Shown here: in pieces, positions 33,416 through 42,010 of the stretch
How positions within the stretch are numbered: position 1 is the stretch's first letter
Layout: every line of letters begins with the position of its first letter
NCBI RefSeq assembly: GCF_002806945.1
Contig: NZ_NIHC01000001.1
Location: forward strand, 124,001 to 188,000
From: Marinobacter salexigens
Lineage (GTDB): Bacteria; Pseudomonadota; Gammaproteobacteria; Pseudomonadales; Oleiphilaceae
DNA: 64,000 bases
Direction of reading: 5' to 3'
Program-made: the position numbers and the translations under genes
Notes under the pieces: generated by a model
The model's input: only the letters and a program-made list of their open reading frames with translations
Databases searched by the model: none
What the model was told of the DNA's origin: nothing

Positions 33416-35268
33416 GTTGCTGGCGCCTCCGCTATGTTTGCAGTGTCCAAAGGTAGCTCAACCCAAAAATGAGCTCCACCCTTGTTGTAGAAACCAATAG
33501 AACCCTTCAAAAGTTCGGCAATCTGGCGGCTTATTGCAAGACCCAAGCCCGCGCCATTAGTTGCACGGGTAGTGCCTTCTTCAGCTTGGGCGAAACGGTC
33601 GAAAATCTGCCGCTCGAATCCCTTGGGAACGCCTTTGCCTTGATCGCTTACGGTGATTCGCAGCTTGTTTGAGCTGACTTGTTCAGCATGGATTGTGACT
33701 AAACCGCCTTTGGGTGAAAATTTGATGGCATTGCTGACGAAATTGTCCAGAATTTGCCGCAGCCTATGACCGTCGGTATATAGGGAGATTTCGGGTGCGG
33801 CTGAAGCGGTCAGGCTAACGCCGAGCTCCCGGGCCGTGGTTTTGTTGCCACTTACAGTATCTGCAAACAGTGCCTGCAAGTTCTCTGGCTGAAAATTCAC
33901 CCGCATTTTTCCGCTGGAAAGCTTATTAAAATCCAGCATGTCAGCGATAAGCAGTTGCAGGCGGTCGCCGTTGCGCAAGGCTAGCGTTGTCATCTCCTTT
34001 GCGCGCTCTGGCAGCTCACCTGCAGTGCCCGACTGAAGTAAGCGCAAGGCACCGTTCATGGACGTTAAAGGGGTTCGCAGTTCGTGACTGACGTTGGAAA
34101 CGAAGTTGTCTTTTAGCCGGTTATTAGCATCCCGCTCATCCATTAGCTGATTGAATGCTTGCGCCAGATCTCTCACCTCTGGCGCGCCTTGCTCTCTCAG
34201 GCGACGAGACGATTCAGGTTTTTGGATCATTGAGCGTATGCGGTGGGTCATCTGTGTGAGAGATGCTGCTGTTGAGCGCAGAGCTATGTATGTCATTAGT
34301 AATATGCCGAGAGTCGCCCCTGCGCTGATGAGGAAAAACCGGCTGAAGGCCTGTTTGGCAGGTGCTGTAGCAAGGGATTTAGGTACGGCTCGGATAAATA
34401 GCCAGCCAAGGCGGTGCAGATGGCTGGTCGCATAGATCAGTGTCTCTCCGGCATTTGTTGCAACTTCACCAAACCGGACACCTGACAGCGCAGCATCAAT
34501 CAACAAGCTTTCTCCCGGGTTGGGAAGCTCCTCAATGGCGTTGCCACTCGGGCTGCCCGCGATAAACAGGAAGTTGCTCGAGTCGACCACCAGAAAAATG
34601 GCATCCTCAGTGGCATCTCTTCGCACACTATCTGGTATCAGTAGCGACTCGTCCATTTCCAGGGTGCCGCAAAGGAAACCAAGTAGCTCTCCGTTATCGC
34701 CCTTGATAGGAGCAATAAACACCATCAGCGGGATGCCCGTTGCCCGCCCAATCAGGGGGCGGCTAATGACGGATTGCTGGGTTGCAATGGCTTTCTCCCA
34801 GTGTGGACGGTCAGCATAATGAGTACCTACACGCCCAGGAACATAGATATTCTCGGCAATCAGCAGAGCCTCCGGGGTTAGAACAGTCAGGCTGTGGGAG
34901 AACAGCTCTGCCAGGCCGTGCTGCCTTTTTAGAATGCTTGTTAACTGATCGGGAGGTAGTAATTGTCCGTCGCTGCCCAGCATGGACGCAGACTGAGCCA
35001 GCACTCTGGTTCGGAACCCCAGGTCCTGGCTAACCAGCTTGGAAATATAAGCTGTTTCATTTTCCTGCTGAGCTGACAAATTCGTTGCGAAATCCTCCAG
35101 CAGAGCAGAGTAGGCCGCGTAAATAACAGAGCCCACGGTTGCCAGGCAGCCTATTAATACAATGATGGCCAGGCGCGTGCCCAAAGATAAATGATTCAAA
35201 GTGTGCTCCTGTCTGGCAATTTGCTGTAAAACTTGCTTTGATTGAACCGTAAATGAACCAGAATTCAC
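33412..35268 (-). CDS. Membrane sensor histidine kinase with dCache-like periplasmic domain
   Basis: A 618-residue kinase with membrane segments near 31-53 and 310-330 enclosing a 255-residue periplasmic sensor that resembles a double Cache fold (YADRPHWEKAI, RPLIGRATGIPLMVF are typical). HAMP (about 331-383), HisKA with His395 (SNVSHELRTPLTSMNG) and a full ATPase domain (NFVSNAIKFS, GAGLGLAISRQI) follow. The longest frame begins at GTG 35268; TTG 35199 has AGGAG at a good distance and would give a more typical short N-terminus. It runs divergently from the Hpt-GGDEF gene 33 bp away, so the two promoters must overlap neighbouring coding sequence or each other. Confidence 0.9.
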   Translation of the reverse strand: MNSGSFTVQSKQVLQQIARQEHTLNHLSLGTRLAIIVLIGCLATVGSVIYAAYSALLEDFATNLSAQQENETAYISKLVSQDLGFRTRVLAQSASMLGSDGQLLPPDQLTSILKRQHGLAELFSHSLTVLTPEALLIAENIYVPGRVGTHYADRPHWEKAIATQQSVISRPLIGRATGIPLMVFIAPIKGDNGELLGFLCGTLEMDESLLIPDSVRRDATEDAIFLVVDSSNFLFIAGSPSGNAIEELPNPGESLLIDAALSGVRFGEVATNAGETLIYATSHLHRLGWLFIRAVPKSLATAPAKQAFSRFFLISAGATLGILLMTYIALRSTAASLTQMTHRIRSMIQKPESSRRLREQGAPEVRDLAQAFNQLMDERDANNRLKDNFVSNVSHELRTPLTSMNGALRLLQSGTAGELPERAKEMTTLALRNGDRLQLLIADMLDFNKLSSGKMRVNFQPENLQALFADTVSGNKTTARELGVSLTASAAPEISLYTDGHRLRQILDNFVSNAIKFSPKGGLVTIHAEQVSSNKLRITVSDQGKGVPKGFERQIFDRFAQAEEGTTRATNGAGLGLAISRQIAELLKGSIGFYNKGGAHFWVELPLDTANIAEAPAT

Positions 35269-35301
35269 AGCGTTTACGCGCGATAATTATCAAGAGCCCA
35301 T

Positions 35302-36966
35302 ATGCCTGTAAGTCCTTCGATTGAGGTGCAGAAAAAACTCGAGATTCTTCGCAACCGCTTTCGGGATAAAACGATAGGTGAGCTCGAAAGTCTGGTAAAT
35401 GGTGTTTTTAGCGCGTCCCAACGCTCTGAAGCGCTTGGAGAGCTGGTTGTTGCCTATCAGTTGTTGCACAGGCTAGCGGGGTCAGCTGGTACTTTGGGGT
35501 TTTCTCAACTCGGGGAACAGGCTCGAAAGCTTGAGCTTGCCATCAAACCTATGGCAGATCAGATAGTTGAGGGAGCTGACAGCGAGCAAGTTCAGCAGCA
35601 ATTGAAGCAATTGCTGGACGGTGATTTTAAAGATGGCATTGTTAATCTAGGTGCTTTTTTGGATGTGGCCGACCCCGTATCTACGGAATGGCACAAGCCG
35701 GCGAAAGTAGAGCTTGGGAATCGGTTTGTATTATTGGTCGTGGATCCGGACAAGCGCCACCGCGACATGGTGGCTCAGGGTTTGGCACTCTATGGCTATG
35801 AGGTTCGCAGTCTCAGTAGTGGTGAACAGTGGCCAGCCAGTGTTAATGATATCGATCTGGTGATGGTACGGGATACCTTGTTGCAGGATGAGAGCGCGAG
35901 CTGGCTGTCCAGATTGCACAAGTTGCCCACAATTTGTTTTAGCGGCGATCATGATTTTGAAACCCGATACCGGTTAGCCCGGTTGAATGTTGATGCCTGT
36001 ATTGATGAGCCCCGGGATATACCGGCACTTGCAGATCGGGTGGAACAGCTCCTGGCAGAGGGTTTGGCAACCCTCACCGGCCGGGTGATGATTGTTGATG
36101 ACGATAGAGAGCTGCTTGAACACTACCGGGTTGTGCTGACTAGTGGCGGCATGCAAGTGCGAGCGTTTGATGATCCCTCGCGCCTGTTATCAGAGCTGGC
36201 AGACTTCAGGCCCGATATACTGCTGATGGACGTGCAAATGGGGCGGTTCGATGGCCCGGTACTGGCTCGAATGCTTCGTTTTCAGGCCGAGTGGCTCAGT
36301 CTTCCCATTATTTTCTTTTCATCAGAAGCAGACCGCGATCTGCAGCTGGATGTTTTGGCTCGCGGGGGCGATGATTTCGTTACCAAACCTGTGTCCGACG
36401 AGTTTCTTCTGCGCACCGCAAGAATCCGCTGTTACCGTGCCCGACAGCTCGACAAGCTGGTTTCACTAGACAGTCTCACTGGCCTTTTGAAGCACGCTTT
36501 GGCTAAAACAGAACTTAACCGGGAGCACGCACGCTGTGCTCGTAGCGGGCATAGCTCGGTTGTAGCCATGCTGGATCTGGATCACTTCAAGCAGGTTAAT
36601 GATTCTTATGGTCATGGGGTTGGTGACATGGTGATCAAGGCATTATCCAACCTGCTGCGTCACCGGTTGCGCAACACGGACATTATAGGTCGTTATGGTG
36701 GCGAGGAATTTCTCGTCGTGCTGCCTGAGTGCTCACTGGAAAAGGCCGTTGAGGTGCTTGAAACGCTGAACAAGGATTTCGCCCGTTTGGTGTTCAATGC
36801 TCGCAACGAGGAGTTTTCGGTAACCTTTAGCGCAGGCGTTGCCACGCTGAATGCCTACGAGACTGGCGAGCATGCTATAGATGCTGCCGACCGGGCACTT
36901 TATGAGCGTAAGCGTGCAGGGCGCAATGGTGTTACTGTCGCCAGGGAAGACTATTTTGATTCTTGA
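35302..36966 (+). CDS. Hpt-REC-REC-GGDEF diguanylate cyclase
   Basis: A 554-residue multi-domain output protein. Residues 1-110 form an Hpt domain with His56 (LLHRLAGSAGTLGF). A first receiver-like domain (about 143-253) is degenerate: the usual Lys-Pro is replaced (CIDEPRD) and the phosphoacceptor position is unclear. The second receiver (262-380) is intact with Asp310 (ILLMDVQMGRFDG) and TKPVSD. The GGDEF domain (about 385-550) has the active GGEEF at 466-470 and an RNTD inhibitory site at 457-460, so it should make cyclic di-GMP with product feedback. The stop overlaps the next start (TGATG). An Hpt at the N-terminus of a cyclase is uncommon and suggests input from the facing kinases. Confidence 0.93.
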   Translation: MPVSPSIEVQKKLEILRNRFRDKTIGELESLVNGVFSASQRSEALGELVVAYQLLHRLAGSAGTLGFSQLGEQARKLELAIKPMADQIVEGADSEQVQQQLKQLLDGDFKDGIVNLGAFLDVADPVSTEWHKPAKVELGNRFVLLVVDPDKRHRDMVAQGLALYGYEVRSLSSGEQWPASVNDIDLVMVRDTLLQDESASWLSRLHKLPTICFSGDHDFETRYRLARLNVDACIDEPRDIPALADRVEQLLAEGLATLTGRVMIVDDDRELLEHYRVVLTSGGMQVRAFDDPSRLLSELADFRPDILLMDVQMGRFDGPVLARMLRFQAEWLSLPIIFFSSEADRDLQLDVLARGGDDFVTKPVSDEFLLRTARIRCYRARQLDKLVSLDSLTGLLKHALAKTELNREHARCARSGHSSVVAMLDLDHFKQVNDSYGHGVGDMVIKALSNLLRHRLRNTDIIGRYGGEEFLVVLPECSLEKAVEVLETLNKDFARLVFNARNEEFSVTFSAGVATLNAYETGEHAIDAADRALYERKRAGRNGVTVAREDYFDS

Positions 36967-38135
36967 TGAGAGCTGAGAGCGTCGTGATGCATGTGTTGAT
37001 TCTCGAAGACGATGAGCTGGTTGGCGACCTTCTTGAGACGATAGTAGCAGGGGTTTATTCGGGCGCTGTAATCCGGCTTTTTACTTTGGTGCAGTCCGCA
37101 ATCAGCAACTGGCAGGAGCAGCCGGCGGATCTGGTTATTGCTGACTGGAATCTACCGGATGGCTCAGGGCTTGAGCTGATTCGCGCGGTGCGGCAAACAA
37201 GCCGCGATGTGCCTGTACTTATGATCAGTGGCCGGGCAGATCGCGATTCTATTCTGGCGGCCGCCCATTTGGGTATCAACGGATATGTCAGCAAGCCGTT
37301 TCAGGTAGACATGTTGCACCAGAGGCTAACAGAACTGTTGCCTGCATCAATCGATCTTGATGGAGCCTCCAGTACACTGGATGAAAAAATGGAGGCGGCC
37401 TGCAATTCCGCGATTCAGTTGCCGGGCCAGATTGATACTGCCGCCGTACTGGAGTTATTTGAAAAACGTGATGAACTGGACGCTGTCGCGCTTGCAAAAC
37501 ATTGGAAAACGGATCCAGCCTTGAGTGCCAAGATGCTGGATGTGGCGAACAGCGCTTCTTTTCGCCGTTCTGGCACATCGGTAAAAACTCTGAGAGAGGC
37601 GATTAGTACGATTGGTATTGCCATGGCACTGAACCAGGCCCTGGCGTTATCGCTGGATATTGCAGGTAAGCTTTCCTGTCACCGCCTGGCGGAGCGAGCG
37701 CAGTTGGAGCAGGAGCAGGCGTTGCGGGTTGCGGAGGCGGCCAGCGAGCTGGCTCAGAAAGTTGGCGACGCCCCAGCGCCTTACTTTACTGCAGGCCTGC
37801 TGAGTCGAGCAGGAGAGTTGGCTGCTTTGAAAGTACTGCAAAACCAGTGCGATGAAAGTGGTGAGCAACCGGAGATTGAGCAGATTGATTCTGCTTTAGC
37901 CTATTGGGCAGAAAAGCTGGGCAATCGAATCAAGGTACAGTGGCGCTTGCCGCTCGATCTCAGGGAGTTGATTGGAGCTGTTTACTTTGTAAGCAGGGGC
38001 AATGTCAGTCAATCCAAACTGGTGATGCGAGCAGCGGCGTTGCTGGCGGTTGGGCAGGCAGATGATCCTGAGTGTCTCATTCTGTTGAGACGGCTGGGGG
38101 TTGAGCATAAGGAGGAAAGCCGCGATGCCAACTGA
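36966..38135 (+). CDS. Response regulator with HDOD domain
   Basis: A 389-residue cytoplasmic protein. The receiver domain (about 8-125) has LEDDE, phosphoacceptor Asp in LVIADWNLPDGSG and Lys in YVSKPF. An HDOD domain follows (about 165-350; DPALSAKMLDVANSASF, LREAISTIGIAMALNQAL). HDOD proteins lack phosphodiesterase activity as a rule and act as protein-protein regulators of cyclic di-GMP or chemotaxis circuits. ATG 36966 overlaps the cyclase stop by one base; ATG 36987, just before LILEDDE, is also possible. Its end overlaps the next gene by 11 bp. Confidence 0.9.
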   Translation: MRAESVVMHVLILEDDELVGDLLETIVAGVYSGAVIRLFTLVQSAISNWQEQPADLVIADWNLPDGSGLELIRAVRQTSRDVPVLMISGRADRDSILAAAHLGINGYVSKPFQVDMLHQRLTELLPASIDLDGASSTLDEKMEAACNSAIQLPGQIDTAAVLELFEKRDELDAVALAKHWKTDPALSAKMLDVANSASFRRSGTSVKTLREAISTIGIAMALNQALALSLDIAGKLSCHRLAERAQLEQEQALRVAEAASELAQKVGDAPAPYFTAGLLSRAGELAALKVLQNQCDESGEQPEIEQIDSALAYWAEKLGNRIKVQWRLPLDLRELIGAVYFVSRGNVSQSKLVMRAAALLAVGQADDPECLILLRRLGVEHKEESRDAN

Positions 38136-38523
38136 GAGCCTGAAACGAATTATGATGGTTGAGGATGAGCCAGATATTCGATCGGTTGCTGAGTTGGCAC
38201 TTGAAGCCATTGGTGGGTTTGAGCTGATCGCCTGTGAGTCAGGGCAACAGGCGCTAGAGCAGATTGTTGATTCCAGACCGCAGCTGATAATTCTTGATGT
38301 GATGATGCCGGGGATGGATGGCCCTGAGACCCTGAAGGCAATCCGCAGCCTGCCAGAGTATGCCGAAACGCCGGCGGTTTTTATAACTGCCAAGGTTCAG
38401 AGCGACGAGGTTCGGAGCTATCTGGCTCTGGGCGCAGCCGGTGTCATTCCCAAACCCTTTGACCCGCTTACGTTGGCTGATCAGATCAGGGAAATCTGGA
38501 ACGAGGCCCGTGCAATCGGTTAA
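38125..38523 (+). CDS. Single-domain response regulator (CheY-like)
   Basis: A 132-residue stand-alone receiver with VEDEP, phosphoacceptor Asp in LIILDVMMPGMDG, Thr in FITAK and Lys in IPKPFDP. The ATG has an excellent AGGAGG-type site and lies 11 bp inside the preceding HDOD gene, so translation is coupled. With no output domain it is either a phosphate shuttle or acts by binding a partner. It is the only intact stand-alone receiver beside two kinases that lack one, which makes it a natural middle step between those kinases and the Hpt of the cyclase. Confidence 0.93.
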   Translation: MPTESLKRIMMVEDEPDIRSVAELALEAIGGFELIACESGQQALEQIVDSRPQLIILDVMMPGMDGPETLKAIRSLPEYAETPAVFITAKVQSDEVRSYLALGAAGVIPKPFDPLTLADQIREIWNEARAIG

Positions 38524-38564
38524 GCTCTTGCCGGTTTACACTGTCGCAACTGCAAAAGGCTGTT

Positions 38565-38894
38565 ATGTCGTCTTCCCGAAATCACGATGAAACCAAAGCC
38601 AGGCTTAATCTGGAAACCTCCCGCATACGCTGGCACGAGCTGCAAACCTACTATGCCCGGGGGCAGGTTGTGCGTGTTGACCAGGCTCTGGATTTGCTGG
38701 ATGTGGCTTCTGAGCTCACCGCAGATAACCGCGCGCTCTTTGAGCAATGGCTGGCTACAGGCAAAGTAGGAGATGTGTCGCCTGATCTGGCCCGCTCCTG
38801 GTACGAGCGCGATGCTGCACTTTGGGCTGTCGTTGTGGCGCCCTGGGTGCTGGTTCAGGATCGCTCCGAGCCTACTGATCCCGTGGTGCATTAA
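38565..38894 (+). CDS. DUF2288 family protein
   Basis: A 109-residue soluble protein with the family pattern: RIRWHELQTYYARGQVV near residue 20, a helical middle, and the C-terminal WYERDAALWAVVVAPWVLVQ. The function of this family is unknown. An AAGG site precedes the ATG. Its TAA overlaps the ATG of the lysO-like gene (TAATG), so both are co-translated. Confidence 0.85.
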   Translation: MSSSRNHDETKARLNLETSRIRWHELQTYYARGQVVRVDQALDLLDVASELTADNRALFEQWLATGKVGDVSPDLARSWYERDAALWAVVVAPWVLVQDRSEPTDPVVH

Positions 38895-39814
38895 TGCTTA
38901 CCGGCGCCCTGCTGATTCTTGCCCCGCTGTTTCTTGGTTTTGCCCTGTCCCTTGAAAACCGCCGTTTAATGACCGTTATTCATTACACGGTGGAGGCTCT
39001 GGTGTACTTCATTTTGGCCTTGCTGGGCCTGGGTTTGGGCCAGATTGAGGGGCTGACGGACCAGCTTGGCACCATGGCGAGCCAAATGTCAGCCCTGGTG
39101 GTGGCTTTGTTTGTGGCGAATATGGCAGGGTTGTGGCTGTTTCACCGCTGGCGGCCCATGACGCCAGAGCATCGGGAAGAAACCGCCGGAAGCACGGGCT
39201 ATGTGCGGCTGTTCATGGCAGCGCTGAAGCCATTACTGGCGGTGCTGCTGGGAATGCTTGCAGGCTACTTCCTGTTGCCGCCACTGCCGCAAGCGGAGCA
39301 GTTGGCAACCTGGTCCCTGATGCTGTTGTTGTTCCTTATTGGTTTACAATTGCGCAATGCCGGGCTTTCCCTGCGAAAACTGCTGATGAACACTCAGGGC
39401 TTGGGCATCGCCCTGATGCTCGTGCTTAGTTCGCTGCTGGCGGGCGTCCTTTTGATACCCGTTCTGGGGTTGCCGTGGCACGATGTGCTTGCTCTGGCCT
39501 CTGGGTTTGGCTGGTATTCACTATCCGGCATTGTGATTGGCGATGCGCTTGGGCCGGCATGGGGCGGTGTGGCATTCATGAACGATGTACTGCGGGAAAT
39601 CATCGCTTTGGCGATCATTCCTCTGGTGATTGGCAGCCGGCCAGCCATGGCCATCGGCTACGGCGGAGCCACTTCCATGGATTTCACCTTGCCGGTGATC
39701 CGCAGTAACGGTGGGCTGAGTTGTGTTCCGGTCGCGATAGCTTCAGGCTTTTTATTATCATTCCTGTCGCCGGTTCTGATGGGTGTTTTTCTGTCGTTTG
39801 GCCAGGTCGGATAA
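38894..39814 (+). CDS. lysO: LysO-type lysine exporter
   Basis: A 306-residue inner-membrane protein with about eight helices. The C-terminal half has the family block FGWYSLSGIVIGDALGP and the terminal segment YGGATSMDFTLPVIRSNGG. E. coli LysO (YbjE) exports lysine and thialysine. Length matches. It converges with the HD-GYP gene, stops only 20 bp apart. Assignment is by recognisable motifs; substrate is inferred. Confidence 0.85.
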   Translation: MLTGALLILAPLFLGFALSLENRRLMTVIHYTVEALVYFILALLGLGLGQIEGLTDQLGTMASQMSALVVALFVANMAGLWLFHRWRPMTPEHREETAGSTGYVRLFMAALKPLLAVLLGMLAGYFLLPPLPQAEQLATWSLMLLLFLIGLQLRNAGLSLRKLLMNTQGLGIALMLVLSSLLAGVLLIPVLGLPWHDVLALASGFGWYSLSGIVIGDALGPAWGGVAFMNDVLREIIALAIIPLVIGSRPAMAIGYGGATSMDFTLPVIRSNGGLSCVPVAIASGFLLSFLSPVLMGVFLSFGQVG

Positions 39815-39834
39815 AGCGGCAAAGCAGCTATGAT

Positions 39835-41043
39835 TCAGCTAAGAAACTTTCGGACATCAATTCTGTATTGCTGGGGGTCAACCGCACGCAGTATGCGATC
39901 CTGGTTTCCGGCTTTCGATAGGTCAATGGTTGTCACCGTAATCGGCATCCGGAATTTGGTGTGGTACATCACCCGAACTACCGGCAGCCGCTGATCGCCC
40001 TCATTAGTCTCGACCACAACGCCAAGCCGGCCACTATCCAACAGAACAAGTGACCCCACCGGATATAAGCCAAGGCAGCGGATGAACTGCCTTACCAGAG
40101 CCGGGTCCAGGTGGTCGCCGCTCCACTCCAGAAGCTTCTTCAGACCCTGTGTGGGCGTCATGCCCTTGTGGTAAACGCGATCAGCGGTAATGGCATCATA
40201 CACATCTGCAATGGCCACCATGCGCCCGTAAATTGATATTTGATCGCCCTTCAGGCCCTCCGGGTAACCATGGCCGTCCATGCGCTCGTGGTGCTGCGCT
40301 GCGGTGATCACGGTAAGCTCGCCAATACCGTCAGTTGCAGACAAAATGTCACGGGAATGCCGGGCATGAAGTTTCATGACTTCATATTCCTCAGGCGTAA
40401 GTCGGCCTGGCTTGTGCAGTACATCATCGGGTGTTAGAACTTTACCGAGGTCATGAAGCAGGGCGCCCACAACAATTTGATGCATCACGTCTGCAGAGAG
40501 CTTTCGATACTGTCCGAAAATGGTCATGAGTACGCTCAGATTAACCGAGTGCTCAAGCAGGTAGTTGTCTTTTTCGCGGATTCGCCCCAGACACCCCAGT
40601 GCGTTGGCGTTCCGCGTTACGGAGTTTTGCAGTTCGTCTGCAAGCTTGTGGATTGGTGCTACATCGACAGGCGCGCCCAGTTTCGCGCTATTCATGAAGC
40701 TGTTGACGAGTTCTTGCGCTTCAGTGTGAACGCCCAGGGCATTTACCATCTCCTCAGAAAGAGGCACCCGCGGCCTAACGCCCGGTTTCTGCTCACCTGT
40801 TTTTTGCAGCTCTGTTTCATTACGCGCATCTACTTCGGCCGCGGTTTCTGAATCCTGGCTGTCCTTACCCTTTTTCACATCGATATAAACAAACTGCACG
40901 CCCATCTTGCGGATTTTTTCGATGGTTTGCTCGCGCTTGATGACACCCCGGCGGCGCTGAGTGTTGTGGGGAATCCAATCGTTGTTGAGGTCGGTAATGT
41001 ACATACCGACTTTCAATGCAGAAACGGGGATGCGCTTTATCAT
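39835..41043 (-). CDS. HD-GYP domain cyclic di-GMP phosphodiesterase (DUF3391)
   Basis: A 402-residue cytoplasmic protein. The N-terminal DUF3391 region (about 1-120; RIPVSALKVGMYITDLN) precedes an HD-GYP domain with the catalytic LLHDLGKVLTPDD and signature MDGHGYPEGLKGDQI. The C-terminal 80 residues form a small beta domain (VGSLVLLDSGRLGVVVE). It has no receiver domain, so activity is not set by phosphorylation. The ATG overlaps the tatD stop by ATGA, making it the second gene of that transcript. Confidence 0.93.
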   Translation of the reverse strand: MIKRIPVSALKVGMYITDLNNDWIPHNTQRRRGVIKREQTIEKIRKMGVQFVYIDVKKGKDSQDSETAAEVDARNETELQKTGEQKPGVRPRVPLSEEMVNALGVHTEAQELVNSFMNSAKLGAPVDVAPIHKLADELQNSVTRNANALGCLGRIREKDNYLLEHSVNLSVLMTIFGQYRKLSADVMHQIVVGALLHDLGKVLTPDDVLHKPGRLTPEEYEVMKLHARHSRDILSATDGIGELTVITAAQHHERMDGHGYPEGLKGDQISIYGRMVAIADVYDAITADRVYHKGMTPTQGLKKLLEWSGDHLDPALVRQFIRCLGLYPVGSLVLLDSGRLGVVVETNEGDQRLPVVRVMYHTKFRMPITVTTIDLSKAGNQDRILRAVDPQQYRIDVRKFLS

Positions 41044-41849
41044 GGTTCCGGGAAAAACGTTCTCAGGCTGTTCTTGTAAGTCTGGATAATCACTTCCTCC
41101 AGAGGCAGGCCTTTCACTTCGGCAATTTTTTCAGCAACGAACGGTAGGTAGAAAGGCGCATTCTCACGGCCACGATAGGGCACCGGCGTGAGGAACGGCG
41201 CGTCAGTCTCCAGAAGGATCTGGCTGATGGGAGACATACGAACAATATCCCGCACGTTTTCTGCCTTGTTGAATGTGGTGATTCCATTAAAGCCCAGACT
41301 CCAGCCCTGATCCAGTGCGTATTGGGCAAGCCCCGGGCCGGAGGTGAAACTGTGAATTACGCCACGGCGTTTTAGGGTCTGTTCAAACTCTTTGAGGATG
41401 GCGATTGTATCATCGTCTGCATCACGGCTATGGATAACCACCGGGCGGTCGCTGTCACAGGCTATCTGAAGCTGGCGCCGGAACACTTCGCGTTGAATGC
41501 CGCGATCTGCATTATCATAAAAATAATCCAGCCCGATTTCGCCAACCGCAACAATTTTATCATCCTGAGCGTGGGTGCGAATTTCCTGCTCTACGGCATC
41601 GTTGTAGCTTTCCGCCTCATGGGGATGGATGCCCTGTGTTCCATAAAGCCAGGGAGTTGTTGTACTGAGTTCACGTACTGTCGACAGGTTGCCTGGCGCC
41701 ACAGCAATGGTAATCACCCTCTCGATGTTCACCCGCCGCGTTTCTTCCAGAATGTCCTCCAGGGGGCGGTCCTTGAGGTAATCCAGATGGCAGTGGGTTT
41801 CAATAATCGGATGGTCGAATACGGGAATCTCGCGACGTTTTTTACTCAT
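41040..41849 (-). CDS. TatD-family metal-dependent deoxyribonuclease
   Basis: A 269-residue TIM-barrel hydrolase with the metal ligands in ETHCHLDY, GEIGLDYFY (Glu), PVVIHSRDA (His) and VIHSF (His), and the final Asp in LETDAPFLTP. TatD proteins are 3'-5' exonucleases with a role in DNA repair and are sometimes linked to D-aminoacyl quality control; this could be TatD, YcfH or YjjV type. First gene of the tatD/HD-GYP pair. Confidence 0.9.
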   Translation of the reverse strand: MSKKRREIPVFDHPIIETHCHLDYLKDRPLEDILEETRRVNIERVITIAVAPGNLSTVRELSTTTPWLYGTQGIHPHEAESYNDAVEQEIRTHAQDDKIVAVGEIGLDYFYDNADRGIQREVFRRQLQIACDSDRPVVIHSRDADDDTIAILKEFEQTLKRRGVIHSFTSGPGLAQYALDQGWSLGFNGITTFNKAENVRDIVRMSPISQILLETDAPFLTPVPYRGRENAPFYLPFVAEKIAEVKGLPLEEVIIQTYKNSLRTFFPEP

Positions 41850-42010
41850 AAACTGGTGCTAGGCTCCAATGCAGGCAGTTGGTTCAACTGCTATTCTGGT
41901 GTTTGAAGCACTCAAGTTTATCAGCTGCCCGTATATTGGCCTACTTCGGCGCGTAGGGGCTTTCCTAGATGAGTGTTATTGCTCAGGCTTGATTCAGGTT
42001 GGAGGTGCAG

